Source of the DNA: Amoebophrya sp. AT5.2
Lineage: Eukaryota; Sar; Dinophyceae; Syndiniales; Amoebophryaceae
Assembly (NCBI GenBank): GCA_005223375.1
Contig: RXOD01003816.1
Span: 1-56,742, forward strand
DNA length: 56,742 nucleotides
Direction: 5' to 3'
The translations under genes and the position numbers were made by a program. Shown here piece after piece: positions 11,769 through 22,460 of this stretch (position 1 is the first letter of the stretch; every line of letters begins with the position of its first letter). The notes under the pieces were generated by a model. That model was not told where the DNA came from, made no database searches, and was given only the letters and a program-made list of their open reading frames with translations.

Positions 11769-14017
11769 AGGAGGGCTCAATGGTGTCAAGCAAAAAATTT
11801 TGAGGGTTTCGCTTTCGTTTTGGCTGTTTGGTGCTCGGGTCTCACCGGCGGTGTATTTATTTAACTTTTGATGTTTTGGAACCACAGTTGGTCGGATTTT
11901 AAGGCCTTATGATCTACTTTGGGGGATGAACGGGCCGTGAGGTGGCTAGGACTGCCGTAGAGGAAAAACGAATTAGACCGAAGAGACGAGCACCAAAGCC
12001 GAATTGGAGAAGACGGCTAGACCAGCACTTGTGACACATACGTAGCGCATATAGCAACGACGCCGAGCAGTTTATGCTCACTCGGTACTACCCCCACAAG
12101 GAGCATCGTGAGTTCGAGTATTGAACTGTACCCAGCGGCATTTTCAATCGCATACAAAAGTAAAATTTTGAGCAGTGTTGTTCTTAGCATTTTCCCTAGC
12201 CAGTAACACCTTCAGTAGCAGTACGTATAAACTTCCTCAATCCTCATCTTATATACCATTCGCCATAGTCGCCGCGCCAGGTTTTCTTCTCTCCGGGTTT
12301 TCGGACGGAGTTACGCGGCATCACATTTCGCTCCAGTTTTGTACCAAAACAAAAAATCAATGCTACTCGTTGCCCAAAAAAACAGGAATAAAACTTGATA
12401 AGCGATACTCTCGCCCAGGCGAGCGTACTTATGTATATACCAGAGCGGCTGTCTACACTGACTTCTTCGTTGACGTACTGATCTAAACTCGGACAGGAGA
12501 TAGAACGTAGGCACAGGCGGTCGGACCGGCGACAGTCCAGTCTCCAGGGTCGCCCGGGTTGAGAGTCGTTGCGAAAGTCAACGGTCGCCGCTGTTCGGCA
12601 AAGCTGGGGGATGCGAATGCATTTGCTTCTCGTATAAACTTGAACATCTCGGTAGTGGTTTTTACAGGGTGGGTCGTCAAAGTTTCGTTCACGTTAGGGG
12701 GCGCAGCCTTGATGCGTTGGTTCGTTCCTCGTACCAGTTGTCGCGGCATGCGCTCCGTTCGTTTCGTCAGCGTCGCTGGTTCGTTTCTCTGCGAAGGGTG
12801 CATCTGCATCACAACTTCATCAATACGAGTAAGTAATTTACAAAAAATAATGAGGCGACCACCGGTTTCAGATTTAACTTTAAGGATCAGGATGTCCTGA
12901 ATTACTACGGTATGCTTTCTTAGGCGTTACAACTGTACGCCTCGTGTAACAGTAACGTGAAGAAAACCATTCAACCAATTGCCTCCCTACGGAGTATGTT
13001 TTTCTAGAAGCACCAGTACTGAAATGAAGGAAAAACTTTCCGACTTTTTAATCCTAAATTGCAGCACCAATTGAATCGTTCGTGTAGTCATGACTCGTCC
13101 GACTACAGCTCCGGGGAAAGAAAAAAACTACATACAACTAACAGCAGGCTGCCGTGGTCATTTTGATTTTTTCGCAGGTTGTCGTGAGGGGGTGCAGCCC
13201 CTAAAAAACGCGTCAAAATCCACGAGGCAGCCAGGGGCGGTTTTACCTCTGACATTGACATCGGATAACGATAACTTGGTGTACAATACAGGCACTTCGA
13301 AGAGGACGCGTAACCAACAATTGATGACTGCAACAGGTGGTTCGCAGGAGCTGCTAACCGAACGCCGCACTTAAACTTATGGGATAGAATAAGGCACGAA
13401 CACTATGCAGGTGCCAGCACAAAAATAATGTACCACACTGGCGCTGCTTGCACGTAGGAGTTGCATTCGATTTCGTTTTCCTTTTCGGGTTCTCGCATGG
13501 AGCACTGCTAGGGAACTACGAGCGCCACTGGACCTGGACGTCCTGATGGAGCTGCAAGGTGCCAACCCTCCGACCCACGAACAAGTACTACTCTGAAGTA
13601 AACAAATTTTATGTAGATTGTGTACACCCCCACTCGCTTCTTTCCTTGTAAAAATATCATCCACGCATACAACCCGCGGCCTCTATGAAGATTTTCCGAT
13701 GCCGCACTGTGATTGACGACCGACGACGTTCCAGTTTCTGTTTCTGTTTCACCCAGAACTCGAAGGAATCGCGAACTCCCTTCACCGAGCGTCGAGCGCT
13801 GCTGAGGGCTGCAACGGGCGAAAGAGTAAGAGAGTCAAAGCGCAGGACGCATGCGAAGCGCAAACGCGGAGAGGCGCATGAGTGACGGCGAACGTACCAC
13901 ACACAGGCACAAAATCTGTTCCCTAGGTCCAATTGAAAAAAGAAAAAGTATGTAAAAGAGCTAGCAGGACCATATAAAAGTTCTCGACGCCCCGTATCGC
14001 GCGGGTGCGACGGCACC
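11769..14017. other. Long intergenic spacer
   Basis: About 2.2 kb. Frames of up to 113 codons exist on both strands around 12480-12900, but none has recognisable motifs, sensible composition or splice continuity. No gene called. Confidence 0.45.
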
Positions 14018-14797
14018 ATGCGCGATTTTCCGCTCGCCGCATGCGTGATTTTCTTTTCCATCAACGAACTTGCTCCGCACTGTGTCGTCGCCGTTCGGGA
14101 TCGCGAGGGTACGGACCGCTTGCAGACGAGCAGCGATGGTGAGCTCTTCAACTCCCGCGCAGCAGCTGCAGGTTCGTATTCATCAACCACCGACGGCTAC
14201 GTCCTTGAAAGCGACGCCCGGCGGCCCGAGGACGCTCTTCCGAAGAAGTATTTCAGTGGGAGTGCGTCGGCCTCGGCGGCAGATGTAGACCCTGCCCGCG
14301 CGGTTGCGGCGTACGAGCAGGTGAAAAAGATGCAGCTTCTGCAGGAAGAGGCGGATGCCATGAGACGCGAGAATCGGTTGAAAAGCGCAAGTGCGTCCTC
14401 GAGGGCGGAAGCCGTTTGCACACCGGAGTGCGTCGACGGGCGAGGGGTGTGCCACGACGGCTTGTGTTGGTGCAAAACCCCCTACTCTGGGCCGACGTGC
14501 GACTCGCGAGTGGACGTCCGAATGCGCGTGTCACGGCTGGTGCTGGCGGGAATTCTACTCTTCACCACGTTCGTAGGAGTCATACTGGGGGTACGTACTT
14601 ACTACATTTAATTACTTTATTAGTTTTCGCCCAATGTTGCGTCTCGTTCGTTTTTTTGCGGCTAGCAGAAGAAAATCTTTTTCTTTTCATCTGCCTCTTC
14701 ACAGACGATCGCCAGCAGCTGCGTGGGCGGGGGATCAGCGACGATCCAAAACGATGTCACGACCAAGAAGCGCGAGTTCTGGACAGTAGCCAAGTGA
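14018..14797 (+). CDS. EGF-domain single-pass membrane protein
   Basis: Exons 14018-14590 and 14705-14797 (221 aa) are joined in phase 0; the intron is GTACGT...CACAG. The first ~25 residues (MRDFPLAACVIFFSINELAP) resemble a signal peptide. Residues ~80-135 are Ala/Glu/Lys-rich and helical. Residues ~138-168 have six Cys in EGF-like spacing, ending in CWCKTPYSGPTC. A hydrophobic helix follows (LVLAGILLFTTFVGVILG), then a ~30-residue cytoplasmic tail encoded mainly by exon 2 and ending FWTVAK. The layout predicts a small type I surface or endomembrane protein with one membrane-proximal EGF module. The family is not recognised. The alternative is that the N-terminal segment is a signal anchor. 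Confidence 0.75.
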
Positions 14798-15260
14798 GCG
14801 CTTCGGGCTCCTTCGCCGATCAAGATTTGCACCATGCTGCCTGAACAAAATTATAAAAGAACACACTCGCGCTTTGACAAGAATGCCTCACATGAGTTGT
14901 AATTCCCGCGCCGGCCATTGAGCGGAAAGCAATTCCGGCCACCAGCACTGTTTCCTGGATTCTTTCGCACGCATGCTCTGTAGTCACTTAGTTTGAAAGA
15001 GCTGTTCGCTTCAGTTCTGGATCCAAGTACCTCTACAGATCTGGATGGTGCACGCTGGTTCGTGTTCGTGCGTTGAGGCTTACACGCCCTAGGATTCCGC
15101 GCAAACATCGAACATCAAATGCGTTTTGGATTTATTCGTGATTCGTCAATCAGTTAGCGCTGGAAGCGAAACTCTGATCACGCCGAATTTGAAGCGCTTG
15201 TCTCGTGTTGTCATCCTTTTTTGCCGTTGAAGCTGCTCTGCTTGATTAATCAACGAAAAC
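14798..15260. other. Intergenic spacer
   Basis: No supported gene. The last ~130 bases may be the 5' leader of the PAM2-motif gene. Confidence 0.5.
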
Positions 15261-17153
15261 ATGGCCACCAATTTGTTTCGTTTGCGGCTCTGCCGTCTCG
15301 CCGTCCCGTGGGTTTTCTCCCAGACATCGTTGGCTTCGAGGTCTCCGACTGGGACTCCAGGGTCAGCGGGAGTGACAGAACTGCAGCCTCCACCTGGATT
15401 GCCTCCGCCGCCCGGACTGCCGCCCCCTTCGCCTCGCTTCCTGTCTCGGCCGCCGGGCCTCGCACTGCCGCCGGGCTTCGAATGGCCGCCGGGCTTCGAA
15501 TGGCCGCCGGACCCGCTTGTGGAAGAAGCTGGCGGAGGTAGCAGCGCCGACGTTTCTGGCAACGCGGGAGCGACCGACATGGAAGTGAGCGACGAGCACC
15601 CACCACTAGACGACATTGGTTCCAGGACCGCGGAAGCCGGAGAGCCGCCCGTGGACCTGGAAGCTGCAACTGCCCCAGCGTCCTCCCCAAACGCGAGCGA
15701 GACGCCGAAGGCGTCCTACGCCGCCATTTTGATGAAGAGACCGCCGCGGGCGCCGCTGCTGAAGTCGCCGTCTGCCAAATCCGCATCCTCTCCACTTTCC
15801 GCTTCGTCGAAAAACGCCGCTCGAGGAAGACCGGACCAGCACTCAAAACTCGCCTCGCAGCGTGCCTCGCCTACGCAGACCAGTGCTGCAGCCGGGGCCG
15901 CGTCCTGCGTTCAGCGCACGGAGACGACGACGCTTTCGCAGCTACCCACACCGTTCTGTCCAGACGAGTCTCGCGGCTCGTTCTCTGCGAGGATGTTCCA
16001 AGCACTGAATATCGAGCCGGCGTCCTCACCGTCGCCGGAGCGGCACGAATCACCACGCTCAGCGCGGCCGTACACGATTGCAATGGGCCGGCTCTTCGGT
16101 AAGTTTTTTTTTGAATTCATATTCATCTGTACTTGTAGTTGTAGCGAAAACAGAAAGAGCTGAGCACACGCACCCCACTCAACAGACTCCCTGAAGCGCG
16201 AGCACAGCCCCGTGAGTCAGGACGTGAATCGACCAGATGCTCCGGTATTACCTTCGAAGAAAGAGCACGGCGAAAAGGACAAGGACGCCAAGGCGCAGCA
16301 GTCTAGCGTTATGCGCAAAAGCAAATCCGCCCGTGCTGCGGAAAAGGCGAAGCCCGAGCGCGGGGGCGCTAGTACGGAGAAAGTGGAGGAGCAAGGTCTG
16401 GAGAGAGCTGCAGACTTTACCCTGCCACAATACAAGTACCGCGGCTGCCCGAATCTAGCCATGATGGGGCCAGGAACAGGATGCCCCGAGACATCATCAA
16501 CGGGCGTGAAGTCACCCATGACGTTGAATCCCGCCGCCCCCGAGTTCGTGCCGACCGGATCTTCCGACCTTTTCCTGGCCGCGGCACAAGCAGAACGGCA
16601 ACAGACCGGGAAACGCGGCTCCTCGAAGCAAAAAAGCGGTGGGTGGAAGCAAAAGAGTTCGCCTGGGGCTGAAGTGGTGACGCAGCAGGACGACAAGAAT
16701 TTTCCTCCGCTGCCGAAGGGAGGAATTGTTCCCGCAGTCGATTGCTTTTCGCCCGCGATCACTAACGCCAAGTGCTTTTCGCGGCCACAATCGACGGGTG
16801 CAGTGTCGGCTAGCACAACGTGGTCAGCCAGCGATCAACAAGCAATCGGAAATCAGGGTCTTGGTGGTGTCGGGGCCAGAAAAGGATCGCAGCAGCTGAA
16901 GAAGTTTACGCCAGAGATAACATCATCTTCGTCGCCGGACGTGGAGATGGAGGATGCAAACGGACGCCAGAATATGGAACCCAGCAGCTCCACCAGCACA
17001 CCGGAATCAGCGGAGAAGCCAAAATCGACGTCGCAGTATCAGAAAAACTTTTTCGAGTTTCAGAAGTCGATGTCGGACAGGAAGTTCGAGGAAGCGAAAG
17101 CAATCGCGCGGAGGCGGCGGGAGAAGCCGGGTTATCGAAGCGGTGCCGTATAG
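15261..17153 (+). CDS. PAM2-motif, poly(A)-binding-protein partner candidate
   Basis: Exons 15261-16098 and 16186-17153 (601 aa); the intron is GTAAGT...ACAG in phase 1, making a GAC codon across the junction. The protein looks disordered. Residues ~40-80 are Pro-rich with repeated PPGL/PPGF units, including two copies of GFEWPP. The key motif is TLNPAAPEFVP at about residues 392-402. It fits PAM2 (LNP.A.EF.P), the peptide that binds the MLLE domain of poly(A)-binding protein in ataxin-2, Paip, Tob and LARP4. The C-terminus is basic and helical (FQKSMSDRKFEEAKAIARRRREKPGYR). No Lsm, LsmAD or RNA-binding domain is visible, so it is not a clear ataxin-2. A role in mRNA translation or decay is inferred from the motif alone. 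Confidence 0.75.
15472..15511 (+). repeat. Short tandem coding repeat (GFEWPP units)
   Basis: Two tandem near-identical 18-base units (GGCTTCGAATGGCCGCCG) inside exon 1 of the PAM2 gene, encoding PPGFEWPPGFEWPP. They extend a less regular PPGL repeat tract upstream. Confidence 0.8.
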
Positions 17154-17838
17154 GTAGAAGGCGAATTGAATTTTTGTGAAGGAGAAACGCGGAAGCAAGT
17201 AATTGTTGCAAAAGAGGACCAAAGGTGAAATTGTGGCTGGAAGGGTAGGGAGATAGGGGTTCCAGACAGGTAGAAGCTTCGAGAGTACAGGCAAAACAAG
17301 AAAAACCGGTCAGGAGTGGCGTTCCTATGTCTCATCCGACTTTAATTTTGGTGGCTGTCCGCGCTCTGTCACCACTGCAGAGAGGCGTGAAGGTGACACA
17401 CAAAGAGAAAGACAACCAGATTCGATTTGCTGTAGTAAGCGGCATCCGATACGGTGGCTGAGGTTTTACGCCACTTTTTACGATCTTGACTGGTATTTGC
17501 CTGCGAAACATCCACCGAGAAAAATCTGAGCTTTTTGAGAAAGCATGTTTGCAACGCGCAAAATTGGAGATTTTTGGAAGCATTTGCGATTTCCGGATAA
17601 GTATGCTAAGCGTTCACGCTATTGCGGCTGTGAGGAAGGTCCAGGCAGCTCTAGCGTGTTTTATGCCGGTCTGATCTTTTTGTTTTCTGTGAACCGTTTG
17701 GCAGCAATTCTAAGTTCAATACGCTAACTTCGAGTCGGCATTCTGCTAAAAGAGAAGCTTCCAAAAGGCACTCTGCTCTTGATGATCTCTAATGTCTGTT
17801 TAACGCCAGTTTCTTATCCCCGATTCTTTTCTGCAAAA
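17154..17838. other. Intergenic spacer
   Basis: No supported gene; short frames only. Confidence 0.5.
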
Positions 17839-20800
17839 ATGCTGTCTTTTCGCCTTGCTGCGTTTGCCACGTGGCTTGTTTGCTGCTTGTCGTGTTTTTC
17901 CTGGCACCAGATTCGTGCCACCGCGCCGCTGCCTACGACCGACGATGGCGATAGTACTGCAATCACGAATTCCTTCCTCCTCGAGGAACAGGAGCTGATT
18001 CCGGCGGATGAAAATTTGCGACTTGTCCCGAGCGACCCCGGTGTTTTCCAGGTCGCGCGGCGAGAATGCGCCAGACGCCCCGGGATAGCTATCCCCAGCG
18101 CGGCCGCTTTTTTGCTTATGGGGGCTGCTGCTTGCGCGACCGGGTTTCCGCATGGAATGCACCAAGCAGTACGAGTACCAGCAGGCGGGCCTGGTGCAAG
18201 GATCGGCGGGCCACAATTTGTTCCGTTGACCACGCGCCCCCCACTGCGGCTGCAATCCTCATCGAACGTGCCAGCATCAACGACGGACGATCGAGGTTCT
18301 TACAATGCGGGGCTGTGGCGTACGATAACGTCGACCACCGCGTCGGCCACGTCAGATGATCCACCGAGCAATCCGGCTTTCTACGACACTATCCCGCCGC
18401 CGCCGCCCGGGACCCCCCCGCCTGCTCCACTCGGCGGACCTGCCGCTGTCGGTGCTGGCATGAGTCCTTCCACTACAACAACATCAGCCTTGTACTCGCA
18501 GGAGGAGATCGGGCGCATTATTCAGCGTTCTCGCCGAGACGGCATGCTGCAAAACGAGCAGGAGCAAGAGGTGCTCGCTGAAGCAGCTAAACGCCAGAAA
18601 GCAGCTGCAGCGACGCGAGCAGGAGCAGGCAGTTTCAATGCTGAGGAGAAGAACGTGTCGAAGACGGACATCGCGTCTGTTGACGACTGTTTCAAGATGA
18701 CGTCCATCCCCGCGCGAGCGCCGAAGTTGTGGCGCAACATGGAGAAGGACTTTTTCGACAATTACTTCGGCTTTTTCTGCAACAAGCCGGAGTACGAGAT
18801 GCATATGGGGGAATCTTGGTACGACGGGAGCCGGGCAAAAATGAACAAACACGCGGCCAGCGGGAGGAAGGATAAGGAAGCGAAGACGATTACGGACAGC
18901 ATGAGTGAGTATGGCGCCGAGAGAGCTATGGGGGGGCCGCTGCCGGTGCCGCTGCCGCACCGGCGCAGGATGTCGCACGTGGAGCAGTCGCGGGACGCGG
19001 GCCGGTACGAGTCGGCGATGGCGACGGCTGCAGAGGAGTGGGAGCCGGTTTTGGAGCACATAGGGGCTTTTTGCAGGCGGTATGGCGTGGGGTTGAATGC
19101 TCGAACGCAGAGCCTGCGGGACCTGGCGCTTCGCGCAAATGCAGCGGTGGGGGTGCTGCGTGCGCAGACGCTGGAATTCAAGAAGGCACAATACCAGCGA
19201 GATGCGTTCGCGAGAGCAGAAGGCCTGACGCAGACCGGAACTCACCTTCAGATGGGAGGTGAGTTGTTGTTTTACTGATGAATGTACGTTCTAGTAGCTT
19301 TTTCGTTTACGATTACGGTTTTTTATCTTTTTTCTCTCGGTGGAGGTGCCGAGACCGAGAGCAGGTACTACTGGAAGGCAGCGGAAGTGGATGCTGCCGA
19401 GTCGAAGTTCCATGAAAAATGCACCTAAATCAGATCCACTGGTTTCTGGCAGTGTGACTGCGCAAGAAGAGCAGAAGTGGCGGGAGGAGGCGCGGGAGGA
19501 ACTAGGTGCGAGTCGAGGGAGCCTGACCTACTTGCAAGAGGAGTCGGAGAAGTGGCGGGGGGAGACGCGCGAGGCTTTAATCGCCGTGCGCGGGGCACAA
19601 GCGCGCGTAGCGGAAGTGTACAAAGAGTGCCTGCAGAACACGCAGACGAGCCTGCGGCACGTATTCGGGGGCATCGTCCAGGAAGAAAGCCTGGAGATCG
19701 AGGAAAGCGTATTTCAATGTATTGTCCTGCTGCTGGCATCTATGCGAAAAATCAATGTACTCAGCGAAAACATCGGCGCATCGCGAACGAGGAGTCAAAC
19801 TTGTGCGCAATAAGAGAGCTGAAGCTTAACATTTTCCTCGACGCCATTGCTTCCCACTCCAGCTTCCGACCAGCGGTGACGACAACTTGCCCCTCCTCGA
19901 GAGGAGCTGCCCGAACCCCGTTTGGTTCGCCCCCCAAACCCACCAGTGGATGCGGCCGAGCACTGAGTCCGCGCTGCTCGAGTTTCTCCAGTCCGAAGTG
20001 GACGACAACTTTCTGCAGCCTGGGGAGATACAGGACGCGCCGATGTTCTCCTCCTCCTACTTGGGCCAGATTCTTCCGTTCGAGCAGGAACTCGCCTACC
20101 ACCCGAAGCGCACGGGCCACGGCGGCGGCTGGGATTACTACCGGGCACCGACGACAGCGGCGCCGGGGGCGCGTGCTTCTGCTGCCGAGGTTGCTAGCGA
20201 GGATCTTGCGCACGAACTGGCCGGGCATTCCGCGCTCTCTGGGGCACCGGTGGCCCCCGACGTATCGATGGCCGCGTCGGACGCCGCACGGGCCGGGCTG
20301 CATCGGCGGCTACTCTTGCGGTCCACGCTTGCAGAAGCTGCACCAGTGGAAAGCACTAAGTCTTCGGACGCCGAAGCCGACTGGTCAGTGGGGAAGGAAA
20401 AGCCGTATAGTTTACCCGCGTTGATGGACTCCCGCGCGGGGAAGCAGGATCGTGGGGGTGCAAAAGACACGCCGCCCAGCCGCCTCGTCGCGCTGGTTCC
20501 GATGGACTGGACGGCCGCGAGCCCGGCGCGCGAGGCGGCTTTCTCGCGGAGCGAGCAATCAGAGTCACCGCCGGATCAACTGGCGTCGGTGTACCGTCCG
20601 TGGGCGACTGCGGCAAAGGAACTGGCTGCGCGCGCTGCGGATCCAGAGAGCGCGTACCTTGAAACGGTGGAGCCGGGCGTCAGCCAGGATCTCTCCGGCG
20701 ACCCGGTGCTCGGCCGGGCGACAAGAAAAACGCGTGGAGGAAGGCGAAAGCAGTGGCCTCCGGAGAAATCTCACTTCGGAACGCAACCAGCAATGACAGC

Positions 20801-21227
20801 CCCTTCGGAACCACGACATCAAGGGCGCAACTGTTCGACACAAAGAACAGGAGCGAGTGGTTCTGTCCGCAATAAAGACCGCCACCGCGCCGCGCCCCGG
20901 GCCACGCCGGCTTCGTGCGCGGCGCGCAGCTCGCGTCGTTGCTTTTTTTTTTTTGCTCGTCCTTCAATTTTATTCGATGCAATTCACGCCTTTAATTTTA
21001 TTCGACGCGGTATCCATCTCAGTGCACGCCGAACAGTGTGCCGAGCACTGCTCTACTTTACGGCGCTCGTTCCCATTCAGCAGGCGCTGCGTTTTTATCT
21101 AGCAGGGGCAGGCGGCTGGATCCTCTTAATTTTTATTCGATGCAGGGAGCAGAAAAACGCACAGAGCGCCACCCACAGAAAAGAGCCGCAACCCATAAGG
21201 AGCAGTAGGCGCAGGCAGGAAGCTTAA
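17839..21227 (+). CDS. Secreted or membrane-anchored coiled-coil protein, model partly uncertain
   Basis: I take ATG 17839 because it gives a good signal peptide or anchor (MLSFRLAAFATWLVCCLSCF); ATG 17782 is an in-frame alternative. A second hydrophobic stretch lies near residues 85-105. Exon 1 (17839-19258) has a Pro-rich linker (PPPPPGTPPPAP) and helical Ala/Glu/Gln-rich segments. Exon 3 (19863-21227) joins in phase 0 after intron 19709-19862. The middle is ambiguous. One model uses exon 19365-19708, giving 1,042 aa. Another uses 19346-19406 plus 19453-19708 with a 46-nt intron and adds a helical stretch (AETESRYYWKAAEVDAAES). Both lead into a charged helix (EEQKWREEAREELG). Beyond about 20940 the frame looks unlike coding sequence (Phe/Arg-rich, AT repeats), so the true end may be earlier. 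No family recognised. Confidence 0.5.
20964..21144 (+). repeat. Three dispersed copies of AATTTTATTCGATGCA
   Basis: Near-identical 16-19 base copies at 20964-20981, 20993-21009 and 21126-21144 (the second has CGACGCG). They lie in the last part of the open frame of the preceding gene and differ in composition from the GC-rich coding sequence upstream. Confidence 0.7.
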
Positions 21228-22460
21228 TCGTTCAAGGTTCTCGATGATATGCGTACACGTGAGCGAGTTATTACGCGACGCCGAAATAGCTACGGAACGG
21301 TCAAGCGCGCGCGCGGGCGGTGCTATTTATCGCTTCGCTAAAAGAAAAGCCACTGCCGATACCTTTTTTCCGTACCCTACCAGCCGCCACAGCCGACAGC
21401 GGCCCGATGCCGATGCATAAGAATGGATAGCGTTTGATCTCGCGGGCGCGGGGCCGCTGCGGTGGCTGCCAAGAGTATGGCTTCCTAGTATTCGGCTAAA
21501 CAAGATCAAAGGCCCCACGCGGTACATTAAGACTCCGCGGTATGCGACGAAGGCGCTGCCGCATTCCGTTTTGTTTTCTTTTTCGCGAACGCTGCGCTCT
21601 TCCCGGCGACCGCGCGAAGATCCTCGCACGCCCTTCCTATGCCACCGACGTGATTCGCAGCACTTCCGTTTCTGCCACCTGACTCGAAAGCAACAAACAT
21701 GCGAGCGCGGAATACCTCGAACGCCGAATCGACTAGCATTAGTGGGTGCGAGGTTTTCGCAGCAATTTGATGACATTCTACGAATGTATCTATGTGCTTG
21801 AGCTTGGGCGCAAGCCTTATCCTTATCGCTCCCCGTTTGCGGGCGAGCCAGTACTTGCCGCAATTGCAGCGGAAAAAGAAAAAAGTCAAACTCTCGTGCG
21901 TGTGACAGTGTTCAGTTCGGACGAACCAGAACTCTCGGTCCTGAAGAAGGGTTGTCTACGTACACTTTCGTCACGATGCTCGGTGCTTGTGCTCTGCCTG
22001 CGCGACGAGAAGGTGAAGATTCCTGGCTCGCCGATTAGTTCATCCTGCTGAATGTGATGCAAGATCGGAAGATTGAATCACAATCACGTGCTTGTGTCAG
22101 GTGGACGTGAAGCAACGCGAGGACAGTCCCGTAGTGCATCTGCCGCAGATGTAAATTAGCTTGCAAAGTAGAGAACAACGCGCCTCCCCCGTAGCCTCTT
22201 TTGCATTGATTTTCTGCATTGATTTGCGTAGCTTGCTCCCTTCTGATACTTACTTTTGTTCTACTCGTTCTTTTGTTTTATGTTTCTATACCGTAAAAGT
22301 AACAGCTACTTGACTACACATCGGCATGGATTTCTCGGTTTCGTTTTCGAGATGGGTGCGCACCAGGGGCGTTGCTCTGTCGTGGCAGGACGGCGACTGC
22401 GCGACCGCGGCAGCTATTTGTCGCTGAAAAAGTAAGAGGAATTCAATTGGAAGCGAGATC
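21228..22460. other. Intergenic spacer
   Basis: About 1.2 kb without a supported gene. It includes a GC-alternating stretch near 21300-21320 (CGCGCGCGCGGG). Confidence 0.5.

Noticed and set aside
12483..12900. A gene around 12.5-12.9 kb (110-codon frames on both strands)
   Set aside because: Overlapping frames on opposite strands, no motif, no start context, no splice partners.
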